64,000 nucleotides of DNA from Methanolobus halotolerans (GCF_004745425.1 NZ_PGGK01000007.1:62001-126000), one strand, 5' to 3'; positions 1 through 8,837 are shown, counted from the first letter of the stretch. Numbers and translations are program-made. The notes: generated by a model not told the origin, from the sequence alone.

Positions 1-1
1 A

Positions 2-1012
2 AAGTTTGCCAGGGAACAGGGCATAATAAACTACGACGTGTATGAGGGAGTCTGCCACCAGGTAATGCCCGAGAAGGGCCACGTCATGCCGGGCGATCTT
101 ATAGTTGGTTCTGACTCACATACATGCGCCTATGGAGCACTTGGAGCATTTTCAACTGGCATAGGATCAACAGACATGGCTGCCGTTTTCGCATCAGGCA
201 AACTCTGGTTCAAGGTCCCCGAGACAATAAAGTTCGAAGTGAACGGGAAATTCCAGAAGCACGTGTATTCCAAGGACATGATACTTCATCTCATCGGAGA
301 TGTCGGTGTAGAAGGAGCAAGATACAAGGCTGCCGAATATGCAGGTTCCACTGTCAGAGAGATGCCAATCTCAGAGCGTATGACAGTGTCCAACATGGCA
401 ATCGAGATGGGGGGCAAGGCAGGAATAATCGAAGCGGACAGTATAACTGAAAAGTATCTCCAGGAACGCATTCCGGATTTTGAACTTGACCCCTACTGGA
501 AGTCGGACGAGGATGCCGTTTACTCGGAAGTGAAGAATTACGATGTCAGTAAACTCGAACCACAGGTTGCCTGCCCCCACAATGTGGACAATGTGAAGCC
601 TGTTACCGAAGTCGAAGGCACAAAGCTGGACCAGATCTTTGTAGGCTCCTGTACCAACGGAAGGTTCGAGGATATAGAAGTAGTTGCCAAGATGATGGGG
701 GACGAACCCGTGGCAAAAGATGTGAGACTCCTTATAATTCCTGCATCGAGGACGGAATATATGAAGGTCCTGAAGGCAGGTTACATCGAGCAGTTCATGG
801 AAGCCGGAGCAATAGTCGAATCACCATGTTGCGGACCGTGCATGGGCGGATCGTTCGGACTTCTGGGCAACGGCGAGGTCGGACTTGCAACATCCAACCG
901 TAATTTCAAAGGAAGAGAAGGGAGTCCGCAATCATTTGTGTACCTTAGCTCACCTGCAACAGCAGCTGCTTCAGCTCTCACCGGAGAGATCACAGACCCA
1001 AGAAAGGTATGA
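2..1012 (+). CDS. Homoaconitase / 3-isopropylmalate dehydratase large subunit (5' truncated by window)
   Basis: Iron-sulfur hydro-lyase large subunit of the aconitase family. The frame is open from base 2, so the gene begins before the window and about 336 C-terminal residues are present. Visible marks are [15 protein letters not shown], the cluster cysteine in VGSCTNG and the cysteine pair in CCGPCMGG, which together bind one [4Fe-4S] cluster. The archaeal LeuC-type and HacA-type enzymes are very close. In methanogens one paralogue serves leucine synthesis and the other makes 2-oxosuberate for coenzyme B. The sequence alone does not tell me which this is. A separate small subunit is required and is not in this window. 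Confidence 0.85.
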   Translation, partial: KFAREQGIINYDVYEGVCHQVMPEKGHVMPGDLIVGSDSHTCAYGALGAFSTGIGSTDMAAVFASGKLWFKVPETIKFEVNGKFQKHVYSKDMILHLIGDVGVEGARYKAAEYAGSTVREMPISERMTVSNMAIEMGGKAGIIEADSITEKYLQERIPDFELDPYWKSDEDAVYSEVKNYDVSKLEPQVACPHNVDNVKPVTEVEGTKLDQIFVGSCTNGRFEDIEVVAKMMGDEPVAKDVRLLIIPASRTEYMKVLKAGYIEQFMEAGAIVESPCCGPCMGGSFGLLGNGEVGLATSNRNFKGREGSPQSFVYLSSPATAAASALTGEITDPRKV

Positions 1013-1234
1013 GCCTCTTCTGCCTCATCTTTCTTTGACCTGCGACCAAAACAGATATATGATAAAATTAATATGATAGTTTAAGACGTTGGATTACCAA
1101 CACATTCCCGTCATATTGTGTCGATTACAGCCAACGTCACCATACTATTTTTTAAAAAATGCTACCCTGATCCGCACAGGATCACAGATGAACATAAATC
1201 AGATATGCCCTTCTTTTGTTACAGGAGATAAAAC

Positions 1235-1534
1235 ATGTCCGAAACTGACCTTTCTATCCTCAATGAGATATATGACGTCATACTTGAACGTAAGAATAAA
1301 CCGGTTGAGAGTTCCTATGTATGCTCTCTGCTGAGCCACAGAAAGGGTATTGACAAAATACTCGAAAAAGTAGGAGAAGAGTCAATTGAAACAATACTGG
1401 CGGCAAAGGGAGATAGAAGAGAAGAGATCATCTATGAGTCGTCTGACCTGCTTTTCCATCTACTGGTAATGTTTGCTGCAAAAGGGATAACTCTTGAGGA
1501 AATAGCCGAAGAGCTCAAAAAACGCAGAGAATAA
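1235..1534 (+). CDS. hisE: Phosphoribosyl-ATP pyrophosphatase
   Basis: Second step of histidine synthesis: hydrolyses phosphoribosyl-ATP to phosphoribosyl-AMP and pyrophosphate. The 99-residue length is normal for stand-alone HisE. The all-alpha MazG-like fold signature is clear: [15 protein letters not shown] near residues 45-60 and [14 protein letters not shown] near 68-82, whose Glu and Asp side chains bind Mg2+. An ATG with the upstream AGGAGAT fits the start. No other his gene is adjacent, so it is probably a single-gene unit. It is convergent with the next gene, with about 190 bases between the stops. Confidence 0.93.
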   Translation: MSETDLSILNEIYDVILERKNKPVESSYVCSLLSHRKGIDKILEKVGEESIETILAAKGDRREEIIYESSDLLFHLLVMFAAKGITLEEIAEELKKRRE

Positions 1535-1707
1535 GACCCTTCCGGATTCCTGTAAGCGGTCAGCGTAAGGCTGCAAAGATACACGAACACCTATAAGTGC
1601 CCTTCTCCTTACTTCTTTTGCCTCAGGCAATAAGCTAAGAATGCTTGAATTGGCCGGACCGGAGCCTGCAGTTAGCCACAACTTTTTCAGAGGCAAAAAA
1701 GCAAAAC

Positions 1708-1736
1708 GACTGTTTAGTATTTTTTAATAAACAGTC
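1708..1736 (-). terminator. Hairpin at the 3' end of the CBS-domain regulator
   Basis: GACTGTTTA (1708-1716) and TAAACAGTC (1728-1736) form a perfect 9-bp stem. One arm overlaps the last codons of the regulator on the minus strand. It lies between two convergent genes and may end or protect the minus-strand transcript. The rest of 1535-1707 shows no gene. Confidence 0.45.
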
Positions 1737-2599
1737 AGTTCATGGAAAATATCCTTCTTAGAGAGAATCCCCTTTGGCACACCCTCAAAGGCAACAAGCA
1801 GAAAGCCGATGTTATGCCTATCGAAAACCTTTACTGCATCATACAGGGAAGTTTCCGCATCCACGGTGATCAGCTCCTTTGTCATTATTTCCTTAACCCT
1901 TGCAGTCATTTTGCCGCTTGCCACTGCATCTCCAATGTCGGTGAAAGTCACTATTCCAATTATTTCCTCGCCATCCCTCACTGGTGCACCATGTATACCA
2001 TTCTCGACAAGCAACCTTGCAGTTTCCTGTATGGATGCGTTTGCGTTGATCGAGATGATATTCATACGCGCATAGTTTTTCACAGGTTTCTTGGGAAGAG
2101 AGATCATCTCATTTATTGTGAATACCAGAGTGTTATGTGTGTCATCACGACCCACAACTTCACCGCGGACAACCAGTTTATTGACAGGCGTCGGACCCAT
2201 CTGGACTTTGTCTCCCTGTTCAAAACTTTTGATGTTACCAAGTACTTTAATGATACCGTGACATAGATCAGGATGACGGACCGTAGTAAAACTTATCTCC
2301 GCCACAGTTGCACCATCCACGACTATATCATTGCGGAAAATGGGCACCTGCGCCTCGTGTTCCATTGCTGTTATACTGAGTGCCTCATAAGCCACACCTG
2401 TGGCCTTATATCCGCCTTTCGGACCGGGAACCCCTTCTACGAGCCCGAGGACCTTAAGGGATTGCATCTGGTTTCGAACAGTACCAGGATTGCGATTTAT
2501 AAGTTCAGCAATTTCCTCGCCTTTTACAGCACGGTCTTTTTCTCTCTGAAGATTTATCAAAGCAATCAGAATATCTTTTTGGATAGGAGCTAGCTCCAT
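1724..2599 (-). CDS. Winged-helix transcriptional regulator with CBS pair
   Basis: Predicted DNA-binding regulator that senses a ligand through its CBS domains. Residues 1-70 form a winged helix (AELINRNPGTVRNQMQSLK is the recognition-helix region, followed by a GYKAT wing). Residues about 80-165 form a middle domain typical of methanogen homologues. Two CBS motifs follow (about 175-230 and 235-290), where adenine nucleotides usually bind. I chose ATG at 2599 because GGTGATT precedes it; a TTG one codon earlier is possible. The gene is divergent from the Nog1-like GTPase, and an inverted repeat lies between the two promoters. The target genes are unknown. Confidence 0.8.
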   Translation of the reverse strand: MELAPIQKDILIALINLQREKDRAVKGEEIAELINRNPGTVRNQMQSLKVLGLVEGVPGPKGGYKATGVAYEALSITAMEHEAQVPIFRNDIVVDGATVAEISFTTVRHPDLCHGIIKVLGNIKSFEQGDKVQMGPTPVNKLVVRGEVVGRDDTHNTLVFTINEMISLPKKPVKNYARMNIISINANASIQETARLLVENGIHGAPVRDGEEIIGIVTFTDIGDAVASGKMTARVKEIMTKELITVDAETSLYDAVKVFDRHNIGFLLVAFEGVPKGILSKKDIFHELTVY

Positions 2600-2653
2600 C
2601 AAATCACCGTTCCCTAAAACAATAATACAATACTCAAAAGGGATATATATGTT

Positions 2654-2671
2654 TGTAGTATTTCAACTACA
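2654..2671. promoter_or_regulatory. Inverted repeat, candidate operator
   Basis: TGTAGT-ATTTCA-ACTACA is a perfect 6-bp inverted repeat. It abuts a TATA-like ATATATAT (2643-2650) for the minus-strand regulator and precedes a TTTAAAAA TATA-like element (about 2678-2685) for the plus-strand GTPase. The position suits autoregulation; this is inferred. Confidence 0.4.
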
Positions 2672-2756
2672 CGATACTTTAAAAAGAACATAGCCCATAA
2701 AGCAAGGAATACAAATTTATATCTTCAGGTGATTGAGCCCGACAGGTAAAGAGAAT

Positions 2757-3719
2757 ATGATATTTGAAAAGATCCACACCGTCCAAACATCAGATGAATT
2801 GGTGGATAAGGCGTTCAGAAGAGCAACCAGGGCAATGTCCGGGAAGAAGGTCACTGGAAGAGAAACACTACTCAAAGCAAATGAGTCAATGGTGCTGACC
2901 TCTGCCAACATACTTACAGACAACCTGGCAAATATTGTTCGCCGTTTCCCCACATTTGAGGACCTTCCACCTTTTTATTATGAGATGGCAGACATACTGG
3001 TAGGTGTTGACGAACTGAGGAAATCCCTCGCCAGAATAGACTGGGCCAGTTCCAAGATACATGAGATTGCCAGGGAGTATGTCGGCAAGATGCGGCGTTC
3101 AAGAGACCCTGTATCATTAAGGAAACAGTGTTTTGGACGCCTTGGATCTATCATGGGTTCAATAGATAAGGAACTCAAGTTCCTCAATGAGGCACGTAAC
3201 AAGCTCAGGAAATTACCCGACGTCCACAATGAACCTACCATTGTAGTTGCAGGTTATCCCAATATAGGCAAATCTAGTTTTGTTTCCATGGCAACAGGAG
3301 CAAGACCTGAGATAGCATCCTACCCCTTCACCACAAAAGGCGTATCCATAGGACACTTTATGGTCGGGAATGATAGGTATCAGGTAATGGACACACCAGG
3401 ACTTCTCGACAGGCCGATGTCTGAGAGGAACGAAATTGAACTGCAGGCCATCACAGCGTTAAAGCATCTGAATGCCGTAGTACTTTTCATGATTGATGCC
3501 AGCGAGACCTGTGGCTATGAGATCCATGAGCAGACCAACATGTTAGAGGAAGTAAGAGAACAGTTCCCATTGCCCTTGCTTGTCGTTGCGAACAAGTCCG
3601 ACCTTCCCCAGTTCAGAGAACTGGATATTGTAGATATGCAGATGTCCACTGCTACAGGAGAAGGAGTACAGGAAGTTCTGGGAAAGCTGATCGCAATGGT
3701 CGAAAAAAGTAAGGAATAG
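2757..3719 (+). CDS. Nog1-family GTPase
   Basis: Obg/Nog1-type GTP-binding protein, a family tied to large ribosomal subunit assembly. An N-terminal helical domain (about residues 1-155) precedes the G domain. The G domain has the P-loop GYPNIGKSS near residue 165, the DTPG switch II motif, and NKSD for guanine specificity. ATG at 2757 gives the usual MIFEKI start of archaeal Nog1-like proteins; a TTG at 2733 would add eight residues. The gene ends in TAG, and the same frame meets TGA only six codons later, so accidental read-through would add little. It is divergent from the CBS regulator. Confidence 0.88.
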   Translation: MIFEKIHTVQTSDELVDKAFRRATRAMSGKKVTGRETLLKANESMVLTSANILTDNLANIVRRFPTFEDLPPFYYEMADILVGVDELRKSLARIDWASSKIHEIAREYVGKMRRSRDPVSLRKQCFGRLGSIMGSIDKELKFLNEARNKLRKLPDVHNEPTIVVAGYPNIGKSSFVSMATGARPEIASYPFTTKGVSIGHFMVGNDRYQVMDTPGLLDRPMSERNEIELQAITALKHLNAVVLFMIDASETCGYEIHEQTNMLEEVREQFPLPLLVVANKSDLPQFRELDIVDMQMSTATGEGVQEVLGKLIAMVEKSKE

Positions 3720-3763
3720 AGGTCTTTGACCTCTTTATGATTTATTAGTACATTTGTTAGCGT

Positions 3764-4876
3764 TCAAAGCACGTTTTCCATTATTTGCAGAGCTTTTTCT
3801 ATATCTTCCCGGGAAGCTGCATAGGACAGACGTATATAGCCGTCCCCCAGAGCCCCGAAAGCGGTTCCCGGTACTACTACCACACCATTGGAGATCAACT
3901 TTCCTGCAACCGTTGCCGAGTCCTCCACTTGCGGAAATGCATAAAAGGCACCTTTTGGAAGATCACATTTCATGCCAAGGGAGTTAAGACCTTTAACAAG
4001 GATATCCCTGCGCCTCCTGAATTCCTCACGCATCCGGATGACTGGTTCCATAGGGCCTTCCAGAGCCGCAACTGCTGCCTTCTGTGCAATGGAATTGGCA
4101 CATGCCTGGACATACTGATGCACCTTTATCATCTGCTCTGTATATTCACGTCTGGCAGCAACATAACCAAGTCTCCAACCGGTCATGGAATATGTCTTGG
4201 ATACGGCATTGACCGTGATCACATTATCCGAGAAACTGGCCGGACTCACATGTTCTCCTTCGTAGATGAAATGCTCGTATACCTCATCCGAGATCAATGT
4301 GATACCATGGTCATCGGCTATCTCCGCGAATGCCTTCATGTCACTCTTACTTTGAACCGCACCGGTAGGATTTGCAGGAGAATTGACGATAAATGCTTTG
4401 GTCTTCGGAGTTATCCGTTCTACAACGTCCTCCGGCCTGATGGTAAGGTCATCCCCCAGGGGAAGTGAAGAGACCTTTCCACCCATCATCCCCACAAGAG
4501 CATTGTATGAAACAAAACCCGGATCTGCGATCATTACCTCATCCCCGGGGCCCACAAGTGAGGCAATTGCTATTTCCAGTGCCTCCGAAGCTCCGGATGT
4601 GACAATGACCTCCTCGGGCGTAGCGCTGAAGTTGTTCTCTCTCTCGAACTTGTAGCTGATGGCCTGACGAAGTTCCCGGATACCTGCACCATAAGTATAA
4701 TTTGTAAAGCCATCGTTTATAGCTTCGATCGCAGCCTGTTTTATATGCCCGGGCGTATCAAAGTCCGGCTGCCCCAGACCAAGATTTATAGCATCTGAGC
4801 CAGCGGCTTCGAACATTTTCCGTATACCGGAAATATCTATATCCAGAACCCTTTGTGCAAACTTCGGGTTAGCCAT
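3764..4876 (-). CDS. Class I/II pyridoxal-phosphate aminotransferase
   Basis: Fold-type I aminotransferase of the aspartate aminotransferase superfamily (subgroup I-gamma), 370 residues, full length. It has the NLGLGQPDFDTP N-terminal motif, SPANPTGA near residue 165 (substrate carboxylate region), SDEVYEHFIY near 195 and the PLP lysine in NAVSKTYSMTGWRLGY near 225. The substrate is not fixed by sequence; aspartate, aromatic or branched 2-oxo acids are all found in this subgroup. It lies 12 bases downstream of hxlB on the same strand and is likely co-transcribed, though no shared pathway is obvious. Confidence 0.87.
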   Translation of the reverse strand: MANPKFAQRVLDIDISGIRKMFEAAGSDAINLGLGQPDFDTPGHIKQAAIEAINDGFTNYTYGAGIRELRQAISYKFERENNFSATPEEVIVTSGASEALEIAIASLVGPGDEVMIADPGFVSYNALVGMMGGKVSSLPLGDDLTIRPEDVVERITPKTKAFIVNSPANPTGAVQSKSDMKAFAEIADDHGITLISDEVYEHFIYEGEHVSPASFSDNVITVNAVSKTYSMTGWRLGYVAARREYTEQMIKVHQYVQACANSIAQKAAVAALEGPMEPVIRMREEFRRRRDILVKGLNSLGMKCDLPKGAFYAFPQVEDSATVAGKLISNGVVVVPGTAFGALGDGYIRLSYAASREDIEKALQIMENVL

Positions 4877-4888
4877 CGTTTATCACCG

Positions 4889-5497
4889 TTACTCGATATT
4901 GGTATGTCTTGACTTCAGATCATCTTCGGATGCACCTGTAATGTAGATCAGTTCTGCAATAACAGCATCAAGAAAAACACTTGCTGAAGTCTCAAAAGAA
5001 GTTCCCAGCGGGGTCAGATAACTGTATTCGCCACGCATATGACGTTCCAGATATCCACCGATATCTTCTTTGGTCCTTCCGGGGAGTTCTACAACCACAT
5101 CTGAAAGATTCCCGAGCTTGGAGTCTTTATTGGAAGTAATTGCTATCAAAGTAGCACCGATATCCTTTGCAACTTTCCCAAGATCCGAAACTGAGCGGGT
5201 TTGCCCTGAACCGGATATTGCGATCACCACATCCCCCTTGCTTACAGCGGGAGTGGTTGTCTCGCCCACGACATGGGAAGAGAGACCAAGGTGCATAAGT
5301 CTCATGGCAAAAGCCCTGCCTACAAGACCGGACCTTCCTGCCCCCAATACAAAAATATGCCTGGCGTCCAGAATCTCTGTCAGCATCTCTTTTATTGAGT
5401 CGTTATCAATTTCTTCAGCTAGTTTTTCAAGGTGTACTGCCATCAGCAGGATAGAGGACTTTAGATGCTCGCATTCGGTCATATCTATTTCATTCAT
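4889..5497 (-). CDS. hxlB: 6-phospho-3-hexuloisomerase (SIS domain)
   Basis: Isomerises D-arabino-hex-3-ulose 6-phosphate and fructose 6-phosphate, the archaeal ribulose-monophosphate route used for pentose phosphate supply or formaldehyde fixation. A single SIS domain fills the 202 residues. GAGRSGLVGRAFAMRLMHLG (about residues 52-71) and SGSGQTRSVSDLGKVA (about 96-111) form the sugar-phosphate pocket. Its partner hexulose-phosphate synthase is not adjacent; in methanogens it is often fused to Fae elsewhere. It is upstream of the aminotransferase in one transcription direction. Confidence 0.88.
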   Translation of the reverse strand: MNEIDMTECEHLKSSILLMAVHLEKLAEEIDNDSIKEMLTEILDARHIFVLGAGRSGLVGRAFAMRLMHLGLSSHVVGETTTPAVSKGDVVIAISGSGQTRSVSDLGKVAKDIGATLIAITSNKDSKLGNLSDVVVELPGRTKEDIGGYLERHMRGEYSYLTPLGTSFETSASVFLDAVIAELIYITGASEDDLKSRHTNIE

Positions 5498-5534
5498 GAT
5501 CTGATAACCTCACATAAGTAAAAATGTAATAACA

Positions 5535-6044
5535 TTATTCATAATGCTTATCTTTTGCATCTTCTTTGTAATTGATATTTTTTATCTTCCAGCCTTTGAT
5601 ATTACTGAGTTCTTCATACAGACGCATGATATCAGAATCATCGCCGGTCCAATAGCAATCCACAACTGCGTTCTCATTCTTAAGTTCTCTGGTTACAGAA
5701 CCTGCGAGATTGAAGAGCGCCTTCTTGCTGTAGAAAGGAACATTGAATGTGGTCTTGTAGCCATCCTTTGATCTTGCATAGGATACCAGCACATAACCGT
5801 TGCTCTCAAAATCCGTGATCTCGTCAAAATCACAGACCATCTCCAGTTCATGAACAGCTGCCTGGTCTATCCTGGAGATACCCAGAAATATCTGACCAAT
5901 GACCACATCGGGAACCTGACGTCCGAACCAGATGGAGATTTTACCGTATGTACATACCACATTCACATCATCCCTTCCCATCTCAAATGATGAGAGAGAG
6001 AGGTGAGGAGATATCAGACTTTCTTTGTTTTCTTTTGTCCTCAT
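5535..6044 (-). CDS. Uncharacterised protein downstream of DUF2073
   Basis: A 169-residue soluble protein that I do not recognise. It has no transmembrane segment, no signal peptide and no paired cysteines. It is mixed alpha/beta with acidic stretches, and a lysine-rich tail (KIKNINYKEDAKDKHYE). It is the last gene of a minus-strand run after the Era-like GTPase and DUF2073, the slot where many euryarchaea carry a small zinc-ribbon protein. The absence of CxxC pairs argues against that family. An internal ATG at codon 22 is an alternative start. Confidence 0.6.
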   Translation of the reverse strand: MRTKENKESLISPHLSLSSFEMGRDDVNVVCTYGKISIWFGRQVPDVVIGQIFLGISRIDQAAVHELEMVCDFDEITDFESNGYVLVSYARSKDGYKTTFNVPFYSKKALFNLAGSVTRELKNENAVVDCYWTGDDSDIMRLYEELSNIKGWKIKNINYKEDAKDKHYE

Positions 6045-6058
6045 TCAAGTTCACGCAA

Positions 6059-6424
6059 TCACTTGTGGTTGGAGACTAGAGCACTTATCATGTTGCGGTC
6101 CCTCTTCAGGGTCTTCAGCTGGTCCGCAGGCCCGATAACCGTAAGTCTCGATTTTGTGACATTCTTTTTTAATATCTTACCAAGGAAAGAAGTATCGACC
6201 TCTGAAGGATAACTTTCCATCTCAATGCCTGAAAAACCGTCAGGCTCGATCAGTGTCATTGTCATCTCGATAAGACTTGCCTCTTCCGAAGGGCTAAGAC
6301 CCTTTTCAAGGACCAGTATCTTACCTTCCATGACCTCATCAATGATGAATCTGACTTTTTCAACAGGAGTCATTTCAGCAAGCCTGTGTTCCGATATCAG
6401 ATCCATCTGAAAACCCTGCATCAT
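6059..6424 (-). CDS. DUF2073 family protein
   Basis: About 120 residues with the DUF2073 pattern: DLISEHRLAEMTPVEKVRFI at the N-terminus, then EGKILVLEKGLSPSEEA and a C-terminal KSRLTVIGPADQLKTL. The family is archaeal and almost always sits beside an Era-like GTPase, as here; the exact role is not established. The GTPase stop overlaps this gene. GTG at 6430 would overlap it by four bases, while ATG at 6424 has GGTGATC directly upstream, an exact match to the archaeal anti-Shine-Dalgarno complement. Translational coupling with the GTPase is likely. Confidence 0.82.
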   Translation of the reverse strand: MMQGFQMDLISEHRLAEMTPVEKVRFIIDEVMEGKILVLEKGLSPSEEASLIEMTMTLIEPDGFSGIEMESYPSEVDTSFLGKILKKNVTKSRLTVIGPADQLKTLKRDRNMISALVSNHK

Positions 6425-6426
6425 GA

Positions 6427-7062
6427 TCACCCGAACCTCTTTGCGATTTCTTCATACATGGTGTCTATGTTCTTTCCTTCGAGGGCGGATATCGCAACCA
6501 TAGGATGTTGTGGGAATGCATCCCTTATTGTCGTGGCAGAGGATTCCGGCAGGTCTACCTTGTTGGCCACTATCAGCAGAGGGAGATTGCGGGCTTCCAT
6601 ATTTCCGATAACAGTTACATTGACCTGAGTGAAAGGGTCCTCAGTAGCATCCATCACAAGAATTACACCATCAAGGTTCTCGAGCCACTTCACAGCTTCT
6701 ATAACACCCTCGGTAGCTTCTTTTGCACGTCTTTTGGACTCGGCTTCATCCATACCCTGTTCCATAAACTCATGGAAATCGATCTTTGTGGCCAGTCCCG
6801 GAGTATCAATGATATCAAGTGTCAGAGAATTTCCATTGGCCTTTATGGTCACGCCTTCTCTCCTCCTTGCCCGCCTGGTCTCGTGCGCAACATGAGAGAC
6901 AGAGCCCATGGCATCACCTGTCCAGTCCCTGAGAATCCTGTTAGCAAGAGTGGTCTTACCGGCATTCGGCGGACCATAGATACCAATACGTGCGTTCTGT
7001 TTTTTGAACAGTTTTTTAAAAACTTCTGCAAAATTCTTTTTAAACCTTTTTATTACACCCAT
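6427..7062 (-). CDS. Era-like small GTPase of the archaeal DUF2073 cluster
   Basis: A 211-residue Ras-like GTPase. A basic amphipathic N-terminus (KRFKKNFAEVFKKLFKK) could bind membrane or RNA. The P-loop is GPPNAGKTT, switch II is DTPG, and the base motif is NKVD. ATG at 7062 follows GGAGGG, so it is preferred to the upstream ATG that would add 19 residues. I recall that haloarchaeal members of this family have been linked to extracellular vesicle formation; I could not verify that here, and transfer to this protein is inference. It heads a three-gene operon with DUF2073 and an unknown protein. Confidence 0.85.
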   Translation of the reverse strand: MGVIKRFKKNFAEVFKKLFKKQNARIGIYGPPNAGKTTLANRILRDWTGDAMGSVSHVAHETRRARRREGVTIKANGNSLTLDIIDTPGLATKIDFHEFMEQGMDEAESKRRAKEATEGVIEAVKWLENLDGVILVMDATEDPFTQVNVTVIGNMEARNLPLLIVANKVDLPESSATTIRDAFPQHPMVAISALEGKNIDTMYEEIAKRFG

Positions 7063-7179
7063 TCGTTCCCTCCGTCCATCGGATGTTAGGATTTCTGAAT
7101 CATTTTTTACTATAAACAATCATTGACATATATTTGTTATTATATATGCCTGTATCAATAGCACTATTTCAAGATAAGC

Positions 7180-7198
7180 TGTCAAGTTATAACTGACA
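7180..7198. other. Near-palindrome between phoU-like gene and GTPase operon
   Basis: TGTCA (7180-7184) and TGACA (7194-7198) enclose the 10-base palindrome AGTTATAACT, offset by one base. It lies 24 bases after the AbrB-PhoU stop and about 118 bases before the GTPase start. It may be a terminator or an operator; neither is proven. Confidence 0.3.
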
Positions 7199-7221
7199 AT
7201 CCGGACTTAACTGTATCTTTT

Positions 7222-8220
7222 TCATTTTTGACTCGCCATAGCAGAGTTTATTGCAATTTCAGCTATATTTGCACCATAGTCACCAGTCCTGTCAATACTG
7301 TCAATGACAGTTCCCATAGCAACTATGGTTTCACTTGAGTTCAGTCTCAAACTGGCTTCATTGAGTTTTGTGATCAGGGGAGACATTTTTTCGACTCTGT
7401 CAATCACCTGGTTAGCAAGATTAACATCGGAGTTATACAGAGAATCTATGGCATCTTCAACGATCTTGCGGGAAAGGTCACTTGTCTTCTCGATCATGGA
7501 CATGATGTCTTCAGGTATTGGTCGTTTAAGAGTGAAAGTGACCTTGGCTATCTTACGGGCGTGATCCGCGATACGTTCAATCGGACCTGCTGCCATCCTC
7601 AGATCATGATACTCATCTATAGAGGTATCCGTTGCATCCGGTAATTTGGCACCCCTCAGAACGGCCCTGTACTGTTTTGCGATCAACAGGAACAAGCGGT
7701 CAACATCGTCATCCCTGTGATCAATATCAAGTGCTAGATCGTTATCAAGGGTCTTAACAGCCTTTATTGCATCCATATGCATGGAGTTAGATATCAGGAA
7801 CATACGACGAACGCTTTTCTTTATGGAGATCTCATCCGGGTTCAGCAGGTCCTGTATAACGACTTTTTTAGCAGTTTCCTCTATGATCTCCGGCCCTATC
7901 AGCTTATAACACATTTCCCTGATCGTTTTCTTCTGATCGGAAAGTATTCTTTCAGCCCTAATCTCAATTATATCGGAACCTACAAGATAAGCTGCAATGA
8001 GATCCCTTTTTAGGACATCACCCATCCTGCCGGTAACATCGATGTGACATCTCTTTGCAGGAGGGGAATCGTGGATAGGATCGATAACAAGTTTACCATC
8101 AGGTTGCGGGTATAAACTGACCCTGGCTCCTGTTTTAATTCCAACCTTATCCGCCCAGGGTTTCGGAAGAGAAATTATATATGTAGAGCCACCAGTCTGC
8201 TGAACCTTTCTTGTTTCTAT
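7222..8220 (-). CDS. AbrB/SpoVT-PhoU domain regulator with apparent ATA start
   Basis: Archaeal protein with an N-terminal swapped-hairpin AbrB DNA-binding domain (RKVQQTGGSTYIISLPKPWA, about residues 4-23) and two PhoU-like helical repeats (about 125-330). Such proteins are thought to control phosphate uptake. The first ATG (8025) would remove the whole AbrB domain. The frame remains open 65 codons upstream without ATG, GTG or TTG, back to a TAA. A GAGGG sits six bases before ATA at 8220-8218, where homologues begin MxxRKVQ. I therefore extend the gene to 8220 (332 residues). ATT at 8226 is a second option, and a base-call error is a third. Confidence 0.75.
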   Translation of the reverse strand: METRKVQQTGGSTYIISLPKPWADKVGIKTGARVSLYPQPDGKLVIDPIHDSPPAKRCHIDVTGRMGDVLKRDLIAAYLVGSDIIEIRAERILSDQKKTIREMCYKLIGPEIIEETAKKVVIQDLLNPDEISIKKSVRRMFLISNSMHMDAIKAVKTLDNDLALDIDHRDDDVDRLFLLIAKQYRAVLRGAKLPDATDTSIDEYHDLRMAAGPIERIADHARKIAKVTFTLKRPIPEDIMSMIEKTSDLSRKIVEDAIDSLYNSDVNLANQVIDRVEKMSPLITKLNEASLRLNSSETIVAMGTVIDSIDRTGDYGANIAEIAINSAMASQK

Positions 8221-8260
8221 TGTAATCCCTCTTTAATAATCGTTATTTTGACGAATATAT

Positions 8261-8290
8261 AGAACTCTTAGTCCTATATATAGGTGTTCT
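8261..8290. promoter_or_regulatory. Nested palindrome in divergent promoter region
   Basis: AGAAC (8261-8265) and GTTCT (8286-8290) flank the perfect palindrome CCTATATATAGG (8273-8284). The element lies between the divergent AbrB-PhoU gene and a membrane protein gene. It contains a TATA-like core and could be both a promoter and an operator. Confidence 0.4.
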
Positions 8291-8335
8291 TTTGATAGGA
8301 AGAAGAATATATAATAAAAGCAATTATTATATTCC

Positions 8336-8824
8336 ATGCAAAATATAAAAATCAGCCCAGAAGATATTTTTCTACTGCGGAAGATATTGCCCCTGATATG
8401 TCTTATCACCCCATGGGAATTCTATTTTTATACCAGTGACTATTCAAGCGGCTGGGGTATAAAGTTCTCTGTCCTTTATGCAAATTTCGATGTGCAGTAC
8501 GGAACGATCTTTGTGGACCTGTTGAAACAACTTACGCTACTCTCTTATGGAGGATTCCTGCCCTCATTAAGAACGATTACCTGGTCAATGGCAGCTTTAC
8601 TGTGCATAGCAGTTGTATTCTATGAACTTTTCCGGCAAAACATAGAGATGGAACTGAGTATCCGAACCATCGCAATACTGCTTATTGCATGTGCAGTGAT
8701 GACACTTATCAGTTCGACAGCAGTATGGAACAGTTCTTTCAGCACAATACCTATTGCCCCGATCTTCTTTGCATTCAGCGGATGCCTGCTTCTTTACGCA
8801 AGCAGCAGCCAAGAAACAGAATAG
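8336..8824 (+). CDS. Small integral membrane protein, unknown function
   Basis: A 162-residue protein with about four hydrophobic segments (near residues 13-30, 58-75, 80-98 and 106-128, with another near 138-155) and polar loops. I do not recognise a family. It resembles small archaeal multi-pass proteins without catalytic motifs. It is divergent from the AbrB-PhoU regulator and convergent with the next unknown gene. It ends in TAG. The start ATG is about 10-40 bases after AT-rich TATA-like sequence, so a short leader is expected. Confidence 0.6.
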   Translation: MQNIKISPEDIFLLRKILPLICLITPWEFYFYTSDYSSGWGIKFSVLYANFDVQYGTIFVDLLKQLTLLSYGGFLPSLRTITWSMAALLCIAVVFYELFRQNIEMELSIRTIAILLIACAVMTLISSTAVWNSSFSTIPIAPIFFAFSGCLLLYASSSQETE

Positions 8825-8837
8825 AGACTAAATAATA

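Noticed and set aside
3717-3740. Pyrrolysine read-through at the TAG ending the Nog1-like gene
   Set aside because: The frame closes at TGA six codons later and the protein already has the family's expected end.
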